Shown: positions 24,786 through 33,769, counted from the stretch's first letter. The stretch: DNA of 64,000 bases from Armatimonadota bacterium (GCA_029553475.1 JAKPKV010000048.1:1-64000), one strand, 5' to 3'. A program made the numbers and translations. Notes: a model not told the origin generated them from the sequence alone.

Positions 24786-25907
24786 ATGAAAATCCTCCAC
24801 CTGTTGAAATCGCTGCATACGGGCGGGTCCGTCACCTATATGCTCAAGCTGTCCGCCGAGCTCATCGCTCGCGGGCATGAGGTGGTGGTGGCGGCGGGGC
24901 ATGAGGAGGCGTACCCGGCGCTGGAGGCCATGGGGGCGCGCTTCCACCGGGTGACGATGAGCGATTTACGTTTCCTCTCCGCGGCGGGCCGCCTGGCGGC
25001 GATCATCCGCGCGGAAGGCATTGACGTCATCAACGCCCACCACTGGACGGCGGGGGCGGCGGGGTATCTCGCCGGGCGGCGGACAGGCGTGCCCTTCCTG
25101 CTCTCGGTACACGGCACCCGGCGCGCCTATCAGCGCTGGCTGGTCTTTTACTGGTCGCCCAGGGTGCTGGTGGTCAGCGCGCGGGGGCGGGACAACCTGG
25201 TGCGCGACATGGGGCTGGCGCCGGAGCGCGTCATCGAGAGCTTCATTGGGGTAGACGTGCGGCGCTTCGCGCCCGGCCCGCCGGACCCCGCGGTGCTGGC
25301 GGAGCTTGGCCTGGAGGACGGAACGCCGGTGGTGCTGCACGTGAGCCGGTTGAACGCCACCAAGGGCCACGTGGCGCGCGCGCTGGCGGACGCCGCGCCG
25401 CGACTCGTCGAGTCCGTGCCCGCCGTGACGGTGCTGATCGCCGGCGACGGCGAGAGCCGGTCCCAGGTGGAAGCGGCCGCGAAGGCCGCGAATGCCATCA
25501 TTGGCCGCCGGGCCGTGCGCCTGCTGGGCATGCGCGCCGACGTGCCGGCGCTCATGCGCGTCGCGCACGTCGTGGTGGGCACGGCCAGCGTGGCGATGGA
25601 GGCGCTGGCGGGCGGCTGCCCCGTCGTGGCGGCGGGGAAGTATGGCTACATGGGGCCGGTGACCCCCGAGACCTTCGCCGCGGCGGATGCCGTTTGTTTC
25701 GGCGACCACGCCGCGCCCTCTCGGCTGACGCCGGAAGCGCTGGCGGCGGCGCTGTCCCCGCTGCTGCGGGATGCCGCCGCCCGCCGCGATCTCGGCGCCT
25801 GGGGCCGCGCGTTGATGGTCGAGCGGTTCAGCGTCGAGCGCATGGTAGACCAGGTGGCAGCGGTCTACGAAGAGATGCGGCGCGGCGGGGTGCACTGGGG
25901 TGGGTGA
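24786..25907 (+). CDS. Glycosyltransferase, GT4 family
   Basis: The 373-residue protein is a GT-B retaining glycosyltransferase. The N-terminal domain starts MKILHLLKSLHTGGSVTYMLKL; the C-terminal domain has VVLHVSRLNATKGH (about 180) and the donor-site region VVGTASVAMEALAGGCPVVA (E near 280). It would transfer a nucleotide sugar to a surface-glycan acceptor in the cytoplasm. Its stop region overlaps the possible GTG start of the next glycosyltransferase, so the two form an operon. Acceptor and sugar are unknown. Confidence 0.88.
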   Translation: MKILHLLKSLHTGGSVTYMLKLSAELIARGHEVVVAAGHEEAYPALEAMGARFHRVTMSDLRFLSAAGRLAAIIRAEGIDVINAHHWTAGAAGYLAGRRTGVPFLLSVHGTRRAYQRWLVFYWSPRVLVVSARGRDNLVRDMGLAPERVIESFIGVDVRRFAPGPPDPAVLAELGLEDGTPVVLHVSRLNATKGHVARALADAAPRLVESVPAVTVLIAGDGESRSQVEAAAKAANAIIGRRAVRLLGMRADVPALMRVAHVVVGTASVAMEALAGGCPVVAAGKYGYMGPVTPETFAAADAVCFGDHAAPSRLTPEALAAALSPLLRDAAARRDLGAWGRALMVERFSVERMVDQVAAVYEEMRRGGVHWGG

Positions 25908-25917
25908 CGATGCGCGC

Positions 25918-27168
25918 ATGCGAATCCTGATTGTCAGCTACTACTTTCCGCCGTTCAACACCATCGGCGCGGTGCGGGTCGGAAAAATCGCCCGCTACCT
26001 GCTGGCGATGGGGCATGACGTGCGCGTGGTGGCCGCCTGCCCGCCGAAGCTGGCGCGCACGCTGCCGCTGGAAATCCCGCCGGAGCGGGTGCGCTACGCC
26101 GTGCGCTTCGCCGGGGTCGAACATCAGCCCGTCTTCACCGCCGCCGGCGACGGCCTGCGCTTCCTCGCCGCCGCGCCGCCCCCCGCCCCGAAAGGGCTGG
26201 CGAAGGCGCTCTACGGGCTGGGGAATAAAGGACTCTGCTGGACGCCGTGCGCGCTGGCAACGGCGCGCGTTTTCACCCGCGACTGGATGCCGGAGCTGAT
26301 CTTCGGCAGCTACAAGCCGGCGAACGCGGTGCTGGCGGCGCAGGCGCTGGCGCGCGAGTTGGGCGCCCCCTGGGTGGCGGAGCTGCGCGACCTGTGGACG
26401 GACAACCATTACTACGCCCCCACCGGCCTCAAGCGCCTCACCGAGGCGCGGCTGGAGCGCCGGGTCCTCTCCTCCGCCGCCGGGCTGGTGACGGTCTCCG
26501 CGCCGCTGGCGGCGGTGCTGCGCGGAAAATACCCCGCCCCTGCCGAGGTGATCTATAACGGCTACGACGCGGGCGATTACCCGGATCCGCGCCCCGCGCC
26601 GGCGCCCGGCCTGCCGCTGCGCATCGTCTACACCGGCGAGCTCTACGGCGGCCGGCGCGATCCGTCGCCGCTGTTTGCCGCGCTGCCCCTGCTCGGCGCG
26701 GACGCGGCGGGGGTGCGGGTGGAGTTTTACGGTTCTGGCCGCGAGGCGGTGCTGTCGCTGGCGGCGGCGCACGGCGTCGCCGATCGGGTGCTGGTGCATG
26801 ATGCCGTGCCCTACGGCGCGGCGCTGCGGGCGCAGTGCGAGGCGGACATCCTGCTTTTCCTGCTCTGGCATGACCCGCGCGAGACGGGCGTGTTCACCGG
26901 CAAGTTTTTCGAATACCTGGGGGCGCGGCGCCCGCTGCTGGTGCTGGGGCCGGAGGACAACGTCGCCGCGCGCGCGGTGGTGGAGCGCAATGCCGGCGCG
27001 GTGGCGAACACCCCGGAGGCCATCGCCGCGCATTTGCGCGGCTGGCTGGCGCAAAAAGCCGCCGGCGGCGTGCCGATGCTGCCGGAAGACACTGCCGCCG
27101 GCTTCTCCCGCGCGGAGCAGGTGGCGCGGCTGGCGGCGTTCTTCCGTACCGTTACGGGGCGAAGCTGA
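25918..27168 (+). CDS. Glycosyltransferase, GT4 family (WcaI-like)
   Basis: The 416-residue protein begins MRILIVSYYFPPFNTIGAVR, the typical start of WcaI-type GT4 enzymes. It has RDLWTDN near residue 160, VIYNGYD (about 215), RIVYTGELYGGRRDP, and FTGKFFEYLGARRPLLVLG (about 325-345). The conserved E of the donor site is in KFFEYLG. The ATG at 25918 fits the family start; a GTG at 25900 overlapping the previous stop is an alternative. It is the second gene of a two-gene plus-strand unit and overlaps the convergent asparagine synthetase gene by 17 bp. Confidence 0.86.
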   Translation: MRILIVSYYFPPFNTIGAVRVGKIARYLLAMGHDVRVVAACPPKLARTLPLEIPPERVRYAVRFAGVEHQPVFTAAGDGLRFLAAAPPPAPKGLAKALYGLGNKGLCWTPCALATARVFTRDWMPELIFGSYKPANAVLAAQALARELGAPWVAELRDLWTDNHYYAPTGLKRLTEARLERRVLSSAAGLVTVSAPLAAVLRGKYPAPAEVIYNGYDAGDYPDPRPAPAPGLPLRIVYTGELYGGRRDPSPLFAALPLLGADAAGVRVEFYGSGREAVLSLAAAHGVADRVLVHDAVPYGAALRAQCEADILLFLLWHDPRETGVFTGKFFEYLGARRPLLVLGPEDNVAARAVVERNAGAVANTPEAIAAHLRGWLAQKAAGGVPMLPEDTAAGFSRAEQVARLAAFFRTVTGRS

Positions 27169-29185
27169 CGTCGCAATACTCGGCCCAACGGATGACGTTG
27201 AGCCACTGCCAGAGCTGCGGCCGGTAGGGGCGGGCGCCGCTGATGACGGCGTTCCACTCGTCGAGCATCCCCCGCGTGTTGAGGGCGGGGATGGCGGCGG
27301 CGTGTGCGCCGGCGAGCACCCCCTCCACCCACGGCCGCACCAGGTGCAGCCAGGCGCGCTCCGGGGTGGCGAAGCCGATCTTGTCGCGCCGGTCGAGGAT
27401 CGGGTCGGGGGCGATGCCGCGCAGCGCCCGGCGGAAGACGGCTTTGCCAATCCCCTCGTCGGTGAGGATGTACGCCTCCGGCAGCGAGAAGACGAACTCG
27501 ACGATCTCGGTGGTGAGGAAGGGCACCCGGCTCTCGATGGAGTGCGCCATGGAGTTGCGGTCTTCGTAGCGCAGCAGCGCGGGCAGGCTGCCCTCGGTGA
27601 GCTGCGAGCACATGTGGCCCTTCATCGCCTCGCCGCCCGGATAACCGCGCTTATACCAGCCCCGCACCCCCTGGCGCAGGAACCACGCTTGGTTCAGCCA
27701 GGCGGCGCGGGTGGAGCCGCCCGTGCGGCCGATGGCCCGGCGCAGGCCGCTCATCCCGTCGGAAGCCAGCAGGCAGCCCAGCCGCAGGCGCAGATCCGCC
27801 TGCAGCCGGCGCAGCCCGTTCGGCAGCGTCTTGCCCAGCGTGCTCGCTTTCAGCCGGCTGCCGGTGTAGTGGGGGCTGGCGTTCATCGTCTTCGCGAAGC
27901 GTGTCGCTTCGCCCCAGCGCCCCCGCAGCAGCAGCGAGGCCATGCGGTAGGCGACGAAGTTGGCGTAGCCGGCCAGGTACTCGTCCGACCCCTGCCCGTC
28001 GAGCATCACCGTGATGCCCGCCTCCCGCGCCCGGCGAAAGACGCGGTGCTGGGCGTAGATGGAGGTGCTGGCAAAGGGCACGTCCTGCGTCGCGATGAGG
28101 GCGTCGAGATCGGCGACCAGCTCCTCCGGCGTCACCTGCACGCCGTGCGGCACGGTGCCGTTGTGCGCGTTCGCCAGCGCCACCCACTGCGCCTCGGACA
28201 GCGCCGGGTCGTCCGCCAGGTAGCTGAAGGTGTGAATCTCCTGCGCGGGATGGAGGTGGCGGACGGCGGAGACGATGGCGGAGGAATCAATGCCGCCGGA
28301 GAGCGCCGTGCCCACCGGCACGTCGCTGCGCAGGTGCAGCGCCACGCTGCGCAGGAAGAGGTCGCGCAGGTGTGCCGCCGCCTCGTCGAAGGTGATGTCG
28401 CGGTTTTCCCCCCAGCGCGGCGCCCAGTAGGGCGCGGCGACGGCCCGCTCCGGGGCGTCAACGGGCACGGTGAGCGTGTGCCCGGCGGGGAGCTGGCGGA
28501 TTTCCGCGTAAAAGGTCTCGCCGCCGAAATCCGTCACGTTCTCGGTGAGGTAATCATACAGCGCGGTGGGGTTGGCGCGCCGGGTCAGGCCGGGCAGCGT
28601 CAGCAGCGCCTTCAGCTCGGAGGCGAAGGCGAAACGGCGCCCGTCGTTCAGGTAGTAAAGCGGCTTGATGCCGAAGGGGTCGCGGGCGAGGAAGAGGACG
28701 CGGGCGTCCACGTCCCAGATGGCGAAGGCCCACATGCCGGTGAAGCGCGCCACGCACGCCGCCCCCCAGTGGCGATAGGCGGCGAGGATCACCTCGGTAT
28801 CGGTGCCGGTGTGGAAGGCATGGCCGGCGTCGGCCAGCTCATCGCGCAGCTCCAGGTAGTTGTAGACCTCGCCGTTGAAGACGATCCAATACCGGCCGTC
28901 GGCGGCGCCCATCGGCTGATGGCCGGCGGGGGAGAGGTCGAGGATGGAGAGGCGTCGGTGGGCGAGCCCCAGCGGAAACGCCGCTGCCGCCTCCCGCACC
29001 GGCGGCAGGGTCAACGCCGGGTCGCTATCCGGCCCACCGCACGGGCGCAGATGCTCCCCGGCGAGATCGGCCAGCAGATAGCCCTCGTCATCCGGCCCCC
29101 GGTGGCGCATGGCCGTCGCCGCGCGCAGCAGCCAGCCGGGATCCACCGCGCCATCGGCCTGCAGCACTCCGAGGATGCCGCACAT
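27152..29185 (-). CDS. asnB: Asparagine synthetase (glutamine-hydrolysing)
   Basis: The 677-residue enzyme has an N-terminal class II glutaminase domain with the nucleophile C2 (MCGILG), R-H-R-G-P-D-D and NGEVYNY. Its C-terminal synthetase domain has the ATP pyrophosphatase loop LSGGIDSSAI (about 270). It transfers glutamine-derived ammonia to a carboxylate, normally aspartate. AsnB homologues in O-antigen and capsule clusters amidate sugar carboxylates, and the neighbours here are all glycan genes, so that role is possible but not shown. It lies 102 bp downstream of the formyl-sugar operon on the same strand. Confidence 0.9.
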   Translation of the reverse strand: MCGILGVLQADGAVDPGWLLRAATAMRHRGPDDEGYLLADLAGEHLRPCGGPDSDPALTLPPVREAAAAFPLGLAHRRLSILDLSPAGHQPMGAADGRYWIVFNGEVYNYLELRDELADAGHAFHTGTDTEVILAAYRHWGAACVARFTGMWAFAIWDVDARVLFLARDPFGIKPLYYLNDGRRFAFASELKALLTLPGLTRRANPTALYDYLTENVTDFGGETFYAEIRQLPAGHTLTVPVDAPERAVAAPYWAPRWGENRDITFDEAAAHLRDLFLRSVALHLRSDVPVGTALSGGIDSSAIVSAVRHLHPAQEIHTFSYLADDPALSEAQWVALANAHNGTVPHGVQVTPEELVADLDALIATQDVPFASTSIYAQHRVFRRAREAGITVMLDGQGSDEYLAGYANFVAYRMASLLLRGRWGEATRFAKTMNASPHYTGSRLKASTLGKTLPNGLRRLQADLRLRLGCLLASDGMSGLRRAIGRTGGSTRAAWLNQAWFLRQGVRGWYKRGYPGGEAMKGHMCSQLTEGSLPALLRYEDRNSMAHSIESRVPFLTTEIVEFVFSLPEAYILTDEGIGKAVFRRALRGIAPDPILDRRDKIGFATPERAWLHLVRPWVEGVLAGAHAAAIPALNTRGMLDEWNAVISGARPYRPQLWQWLNVIRWAEYCDVSFAP

Positions 29186-29287
29186 CAGCGGACCTCCCGG
29201 CGATAAGAACCCGTGCTGGTGACGTTGTGCATGAAGCGTGCTCCGATGGCGGCAGTGTAGCAGACCGGACGGGTGAGAGGCAAGCCG

Positions 29288-30325
29288 TCACGCGGCGGCG
29301 ATCTCGGCGTACATCTCCAGCAGGCGGCGGGCGACGGCCCGGCAATCATGCACGCGCTCGGCATACTCGCGCGCCTGCTCGCCGAGGCGCGCGCGGTCTT
29401 CCGGCCGTTGCAGCCACTCCTCCAGCACGTTCTCCAGCGTCTCCGGATTGGCCGGGATGATGGGAAAACCGTCAGGGTACGTCGGGATGAGTTCGGGCAG
29501 GATGTGGCAGATGACCGGCGTGCCGAGCGCCATCGCCTCCACCGCCAGCGCGCCGTGGCTGCCCATCAGCAGTTGGTCAATGAGCAGGTCGGCATCGCGC
29601 AGGATTTCGATGACCTGCGCGTGAGCGACGCCGGAGAGCTCGCGATACTCGAAGGCGATGCCGCGCGCGCGCAGGCGCTCCACGGTTTCGCGCACGAAGC
29701 GCGTGCCTTTCACGGCGGTATCGCTGGGCGCGTGCAGCACCACCGGCACGCGTGTTGCCGGATCAGGGAAGCGCGGGGTGAGCGCCCGCGCGTCAATGCG
29801 CTGGCGGGTGATGTGGATGGACGGGAAGTACGGCTCGACGTAGGCGCGCATCGCGTCATCGGCGATCAGCACGTGCCCGCGGGTGATGGCGGCCCAGATC
29901 GCCATGATCTTGCGATTGCGCGCTTCCTTCAATCCCGGCTCAGGGATGTAGTACGGGTTGCGCGCCGCCTCCACCGACGGCAGGCGGATCTCCGATCCCC
30001 AGAACTCCGCCACCACCGTTTTGCCCAGCAGGCGGTTGAGCCGCGCGTCGAGCAGCCCATACCAGCCGAGCAGTTTCGGGAGGATGGAGCGATTGGTATG
30101 GTAGTGGTAGACATCGTACCGCCCCGCGGTGGCGCGGATGGCGGCAAGGGCGGCGGAGAGGTGGCGCGGATCATCTTTCGGGTAAAGCGGGAAGTCGGGT
30201 TCCAGGCCGTAATCGAAAGGGTGGGGCTGCAGCGCGCCGTGCGCGGTGATGCCGAGCTCGCGCTGGCCGCGGATGGTGAGACCGACCTGGCCGGCGATTT
30301 CCAGCGGGGCGTGCAGCACTCTCAC
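29288..30325 (-). CDS. Glycosyltransferase (GT4-like), last gene of the formyl-sugar operon
   Basis: The 345-residue protein begins VRVLHAPLEIAGQVGLTIRG and ends with a GT-B C-terminal domain: VVLHAPSDTAVKGTRFV (about 175), LLIDQLLMGSHGALAVEAMALGTPVI (donor-site E near 255). The N-terminal domain has the glycine-rich start. A GTG start was chosen because it forms a GTGA overlap with the upstream stop and follows AGGAG at 6 nt; no ATG fits. It probably transfers the sugar made by the three upstream genes. Confidence 0.82.
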   Translation of the reverse strand: MRVLHAPLEIAGQVGLTIRGQRELGITAHGALQPHPFDYGLEPDFPLYPKDDPRHLSAALAAIRATAGRYDVYHYHTNRSILPKLLGWYGLLDARLNRLLGKTVVAEFWGSEIRLPSVEAARNPYYIPEPGLKEARNRKIMAIWAAITRGHVLIADDAMRAYVEPYFPSIHITRQRIDARALTPRFPDPATRVPVVLHAPSDTAVKGTRFVRETVERLRARGIAFEYRELSGVAHAQVIEILRDADLLIDQLLMGSHGALAVEAMALGTPVICHILPELIPTYPDGFPIIPANPETLENVLEEWLQRPEDRARLGEQAREYAERVHDCRAVARRLLEMYAEIAAA

Positions 30326-31245
30326 CTGGGCTCCTCCAGCCGCACGCCCCAGCGGAGCGGCGGCTTTCCAGCGTATGTCGGCTCGCCTTCGACCGTATAG
30401 TCGGTCACGACGAGGGCGCCGTCGCCACAAGCCACCACCACGCCATCCGCCTCCTGCTGTCCCACGAGGCCGGGGATGCCGTAGTACGGATACGGGAAGA
30501 GGCGCGCGGCCCAGATGGTGACGGTGCGGCCATCCGGCAGGTGCGTGAAGGCGCCGGGATAGGGCCGCGTCTGCGCGCGGATGAAGTTATACAACCGGGG
30601 GGCCGGCTGGCGCCAGTCAATCCGCCCGTCGCATGGCTGGCGCAGCGAGCAGTACGATGCCAGCGCGTGGTCCTGCGCGCGCAGCGTCATCGTGCCCTCC
30701 AGCAGCGGCCGCGCTTGCTCCGCCACGATGGCGACGGTCGCGTCCTCGGCCTTCGCCAGCACCTCCGCAATGGTCTCCTCCGGACCGATGGGGAAGGCGG
30801 CCTGCGCCGCGAGATCGCCGGTATCCATTCCATCATCAAAGCGGAAGAGCGAGACGCCCGTCTCCCGCTCCCCGCGCAGGATGGCCCAGACGAGCGGGGC
30901 GTTGCCACGGTAGCGTGGCAGCAGCGAGGCGTGGACGCCGTAGACGCCACCCGGCACTTGCCGCAACAGCGCGGGAGAGAGGAGCCAGTACCAGCCGACG
31001 ACGATGACAAGGTGCGGCGCGAGCGCCTGCAGCGCCGGCGCCAGTTCTCCCGGCGCCGTGAGGACGGTCAGAGGAATCGCGCGCGCGGCGCACGTGGCGC
31101 GGAACTCCGCCAGCACGGAGCGGCCATCAGCGGAGTCGTCAAAGGTGACCGCGCCGCGGAGGTCGGCGTCGAGCGCGTCGGCAAGCTGCGCCAAGGCACG
31201 CTGGCCGATCGTTTTGCTGCCGACGAAGACACACCCGGCGCTCAT
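30322..31245 (-). CDS. Formyltransferase-family protein (sugar N-formyltransferase candidate)
   Basis: The 307-residue protein has the Fmt/ArnA fold: VGWYWLLSPALL (about 85), HASLLPRYRGNAPLVWAI (H105), and FDDGMDTGDL (D141), and a C-terminal OB-like domain (about 200-300). These use N10-formyltetrahydrofolate. It lies after an SDR and a DegT aminotransferase with ATGA overlap, so an amino sugar nucleotide is the likely acceptor, not Met-tRNA. The residue two before the catalytic His, an Asn in Fmt and ArnA, is Gly103 here; H and D are kept. Related GxHASLLP proteins exist, so it may be an active variant. Confidence 0.78.
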   Translation of the reverse strand: MSAGCVFVGSKTIGQRALAQLADALDADLRGAVTFDDSADGRSVLAEFRATCAARAIPLTVLTAPGELAPALQALAPHLVIVVGWYWLLSPALLRQVPGGVYGVHASLLPRYRGNAPLVWAILRGERETGVSLFRFDDGMDTGDLAAQAAFPIGPEETIAEVLAKAEDATVAIVAEQARPLLEGTMTLRAQDHALASYCSLRQPCDGRIDWRQPAPRLYNFIRAQTRPYPGAFTHLPDGRTVTIWAARLFPYPYYGIPGLVGQQEADGVVVACGDGALVVTDYTVEGEPTYAGKPPLRWGVRLEEPR

Positions 31246-32360
31246 CGTGTGACGCCTCCCATCGCCAGGCACGCCGCCAGCGCCGCCGCCACCCGCTCCT
31301 GCTCGCCGGCGGTCATCTGCGCGAAGAGCGGCAGCGCCAGCGTCTGGCGGAACAGCCGGTAGGAGATGGGCAGATCGCCCGGCGCGTAGCCGTAGGCGCG
31401 CTGGAAGAACGGCTGCGCGTGCAGCGCGTAGGTGCCCAGCGTGGTCTCGATGTCGCGCTCGCGCAGCGCGGCGATGATGGCGTCGCGGTCCAGCGCGTCG
31501 TCGAGGGCGACCACGTAGGTCTGGAAGGTGTGCAGGCAGCCCTCCGGCTCGATCGGCGGCGTCACCCCCGGCACGTTTTGCAGTAGCTCGGTATAGCGCA
31601 GGGCCAGCGCGCGTTTTCGCGCGAGGATCGCCGGCAGCTTGCGCATCTGCGCCACTCCCACCGCGGCCTGCAGGTCGCTCATGCGGTAGTTGAAGCCGGC
31701 GTCTTCGAAGACGAGGTAGTAGTCGCCGCGCACCCCGCCGTGGCTGCGCAGCAGGCGGATGCGCGCGGCGAGGTCGTCGCGGTCGGTGGTGATCATGCCG
31801 CCCTCGCCGGTGGTCACCGACTTGCGTGGGTGGAAGCTGAAGCAGCCCAGGTCGCCGAGGGCGCCGCAGGGCGCGCCGCGATACCCCGCGCCCAGCGCGC
31901 AGGCGGCGTCCTCAATGACCGCCAGCCCGCGCGCGCGGGCGAAGGCCAGGATGGGGTCCATCTCCGCCGACAGGCCGAAGGGATGCACGGGGATGACGGC
32001 GCGGGTGCGGGGGGTGACGCGCGCGGCGAGGGCGTCGGGGTCCAGCGCGTAGGTGTCGGGGCGCACGTCCACCAGCACCGGCGTGGCGCCCTGCTGCACC
32101 ACCACGTTGGCGGTGGCGGGGAAGGTGAAGTCCGGCACCAATACTTCATCGCCGGGGCCGATGCCCAGCGCCACCAGCGAGAGGTGCAGGGCGGTGGTGG
32201 CGGAGGACATGGCGAAGGCGTGGGCCGTGCCCACCATCCCGCGGACGGCCTCTTCCATCCGGCCCGCGCAGGGACCCTGCGTCAGGTAGCCGGTCTCCAG
32301 CACCCGGCGCACCTCCTCCAGCTCTTCGCCGTCAAACAGCGGCATGGTCAGGCGCAGCAT
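31242..32360 (-). CDS. DegT/DnrJ/EryC1-family sugar aminotransferase
   Basis: The 372-residue PLP enzyme would transaminate a keto-sugar nucleotide. Visible motifs are GTAHAFAMSSATTALHLSL (about 45-62), the D-A-A motif in VIEDAACALGAGY, the Schiff-base Lys in FSFHPRKSVTTGEGGM (about 180), and the DLQAAVGVAQM helix. It lies 11 bp after the SDR gene and overlaps the formyltransferase by ATGA. The three genes thus form a sequence keto-sugar, amino-sugar, formamido-sugar. GAGGAG precedes the ATG. Confidence 0.9.
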   Translation of the reverse strand: MLRLTMPLFDGEELEEVRRVLETGYLTQGPCAGRMEEAVRGMVGTAHAFAMSSATTALHLSLVALGIGPGDEVLVPDFTFPATANVVVQQGATPVLVDVRPDTYALDPDALAARVTPRTRAVIPVHPFGLSAEMDPILAFARARGLAVIEDAACALGAGYRGAPCGALGDLGCFSFHPRKSVTTGEGGMITTDRDDLAARIRLLRSHGGVRGDYYLVFEDAGFNYRMSDLQAAVGVAQMRKLPAILARKRALALRYTELLQNVPGVTPPIEPEGCLHTFQTYVVALDDALDRDAIIAALRERDIETTLGTYALHAQPFFQRAYGYAPGDLPISYRLFRQTLALPLFAQMTAGEQERVAAALAACLAMGGVTR

Positions 32361-32371
32361 GGGACTCCTCG

Positions 32372-33373
32372 TCACTGCCCGGCGGGCACGGCCGCGGGGT
32401 CGCGCCGGGAGAGGTGGGTGAGATACCACTGCACCGTCTGCGTCAGCCCGTCTTCCAGCGGGGTGGTGGCGGTGAAGTCGAGCAGCTCGGCGGCCAGCGC
32501 GGTGCCGGCCAAGTGGCGGCGCACGTCGCCCAGGCGAGGCTCGACGTGGACCACCGGGTGCGTGTCGGCGCCCAGCGCGTGCAGCAGGCGGGCGACCAGG
32601 TCATTCACCGTGCACTCGCGCCCGGTGGCGATGTTGACGACCCGCCCGCGCGCCCGCGGCTCCCGGTAGACGCGGACCGCGGCCTCGGCGGTGTCGCGGA
32701 CGAAGATGAAATCGCGCGTCTGCAGCCCATCGCCGAAGATTGCGATAGGCGTGCCGGCCAGCACGCGGGTGACGACGATGGGGATGATGCCGGCGTAGGA
32801 GCCGCTGTTCTGGCGCGGGCCGTAATTGTTGAACGGACGGATGACGGCGATGTCCAATCCGAAGGTATGCCGGTAGGAGAGCGCCACGTAATCGGTGGCG
32901 AGCTTGCTGGCGGCATACGGCGTGCTGGGCACGTAGGGATGCCCCTCGTCAATCGGCACGTATTGCGCGGTGCCGTAGACTTCAGAGGACGAGAAGTGGA
33001 TGAGCGTCTGAAAACGGCCTTCGCGCTGCAGCTCGCAAATGGTGGTGGTGAGGACGACGTTCTTCTCCGCCGTCCATTTTGGGCGCTCCAGCGAGGTGGG
33101 CAGCGGAATCACCGCCATGTTGTAGACCACGTCTACCGGCTCGGCATCGAGGATGGCGCGCATGGCGTCAAAGTCCCCGGCATCCTGCCAGTGGCAGCGC
33201 AGCCGGTCGCCGAGCAGCAGGCGGGCGGTGTCCAGGTTATCGGGAGCGCCGAGGAAACAGTCGTCCACGACGATCACCCGGGCGGGGTCTTCGGCCGCGA
33301 GCCGTTCAACCACGTGGGAGCCGATGAAGCCGGCGCCGCCGGTCACGAGGATGGTTTTGCCCTGCAGCGTCAT
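32372..33373 (-). CDS. NAD-dependent nucleotide-sugar epimerase/dehydratase (SDR)
   Basis: The 333-residue extended SDR has GGAGFIGSHV (10-20), SSSEVYG (about 125), and the catalytic YAASK (about 148), with RPFNNYGPRQ typical of nucleotide-sugar 4,6-dehydratases and epimerases. The Thr/Asp/Glu triad of 4,6-dehydratases is not clear (SSSEVYG instead of STDEVYG), so reaction type is uncertain. It is the first gene of a minus-strand operon with a strong promoter about 90 bp upstream and GGAG before the ATG. It likely makes the keto or epimerised sugar used by the DegT aminotransferase. Confidence 0.87.
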   Translation of the reverse strand: MTLQGKTILVTGGAGFIGSHVVERLAAEDPARVIVVDDCFLGAPDNLDTARLLLGDRLRCHWQDAGDFDAMRAILDAEPVDVVYNMAVIPLPTSLERPKWTAEKNVVLTTTICELQREGRFQTLIHFSSSEVYGTAQYVPIDEGHPYVPSTPYAASKLATDYVALSYRHTFGLDIAVIRPFNNYGPRQNSGSYAGIIPIVVTRVLAGTPIAIFGDGLQTRDFIFVRDTAEAAVRVYREPRARGRVVNIATGRECTVNDLVARLLHALGADTHPVVHVEPRLGDVRRHLAGTALAAELLDFTATTPLEDGLTQTVQWYLTHLSRRDPAAVPAGQ

Positions 33374-33463
33374 AGTGTGCCGCTCCTGCCGCGGAGAAGA
33401 TGAATCACCGTCCGCGCCGCGCGCGAGTCAGGGGGCGTTGGCGCAAGCGGTGCTGACGCGTTC

Positions 33464-33492
33464 AGTATAGCGGAAGCGCGGCTGGCGGTCAA
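33464..33492 (-). promoter_or_regulatory. Sigma70 promoter of the formyl-sugar operon
   Basis: On the minus strand TTGACC (5/6) and TATACT (5/6) are separated by exactly 17 nt. The start would lie near 33456, about 83 nt before the ATG of the SDR gene. Confidence 0.7.
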
Positions 33493-33728
33493 CGACGGTC
33501 CCCCTTGTCCGGCGGGTGAGCGCGCGCGGTGAGCACGCGATTGGCAAAAGAGCGTGTTGGCCCTTGACGGAATGCGGGCGATCGCCCAGTCCAGCTAGAC
33601 AACGGCCATTATATGACGCCGTGCTCCCTGTTCCGGGTGCGGTTGGCGCCGCGGAATGCCGTTGACCCTGGTCGCGCGGCGTTGCGCCCCTCATCTCGAG
33701 GCGCACCAAAGAAGGAACGTCTTCTACG

Positions 33729-33743
33729 TTATAATTATTATTG
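33729..33743 (+). promoter_or_regulatory. PerR/Fur-type box at the regulator's own promoter
   Basis: TTATAAT-T-ATTATTG matches the PerR box TTATAATnATTATAA at 12 of 14 defined positions. It overlaps the first bases of the -35 hexamer, so binding would block transcription. Autoregulation is inferred. Confidence 0.65.
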
Positions 33744-33769
33744 ACAAATAATGGGTACTAAGCTACAGT
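33741..33769 (+). promoter_or_regulatory. Sigma70 promoter of the Fur-family gene
   Basis: A perfect TTGACA and TACAGT (4/6) with a 17-nt spacer, ending 21 bp before the start codon. GGAGGACGGAGAG lies between the promoter and the ATG. Confidence 0.7.

Noticed and set aside
26675-29206. Open frame of 843 codons opposite the asparagine synthetase
   Set aside because: Starts inside the glycosyltransferase in another frame and is Arg/Gly-rich; the real gene has C2 and the ATP loop.
32372-33373. Assignment of the SDR as dTDP-glucose 4,6-dehydratase (rfbB)
   Set aside because: The motif is SSSEVYG and the typical Thr-Asp-Glu triad is missing; only the broader family is supported.
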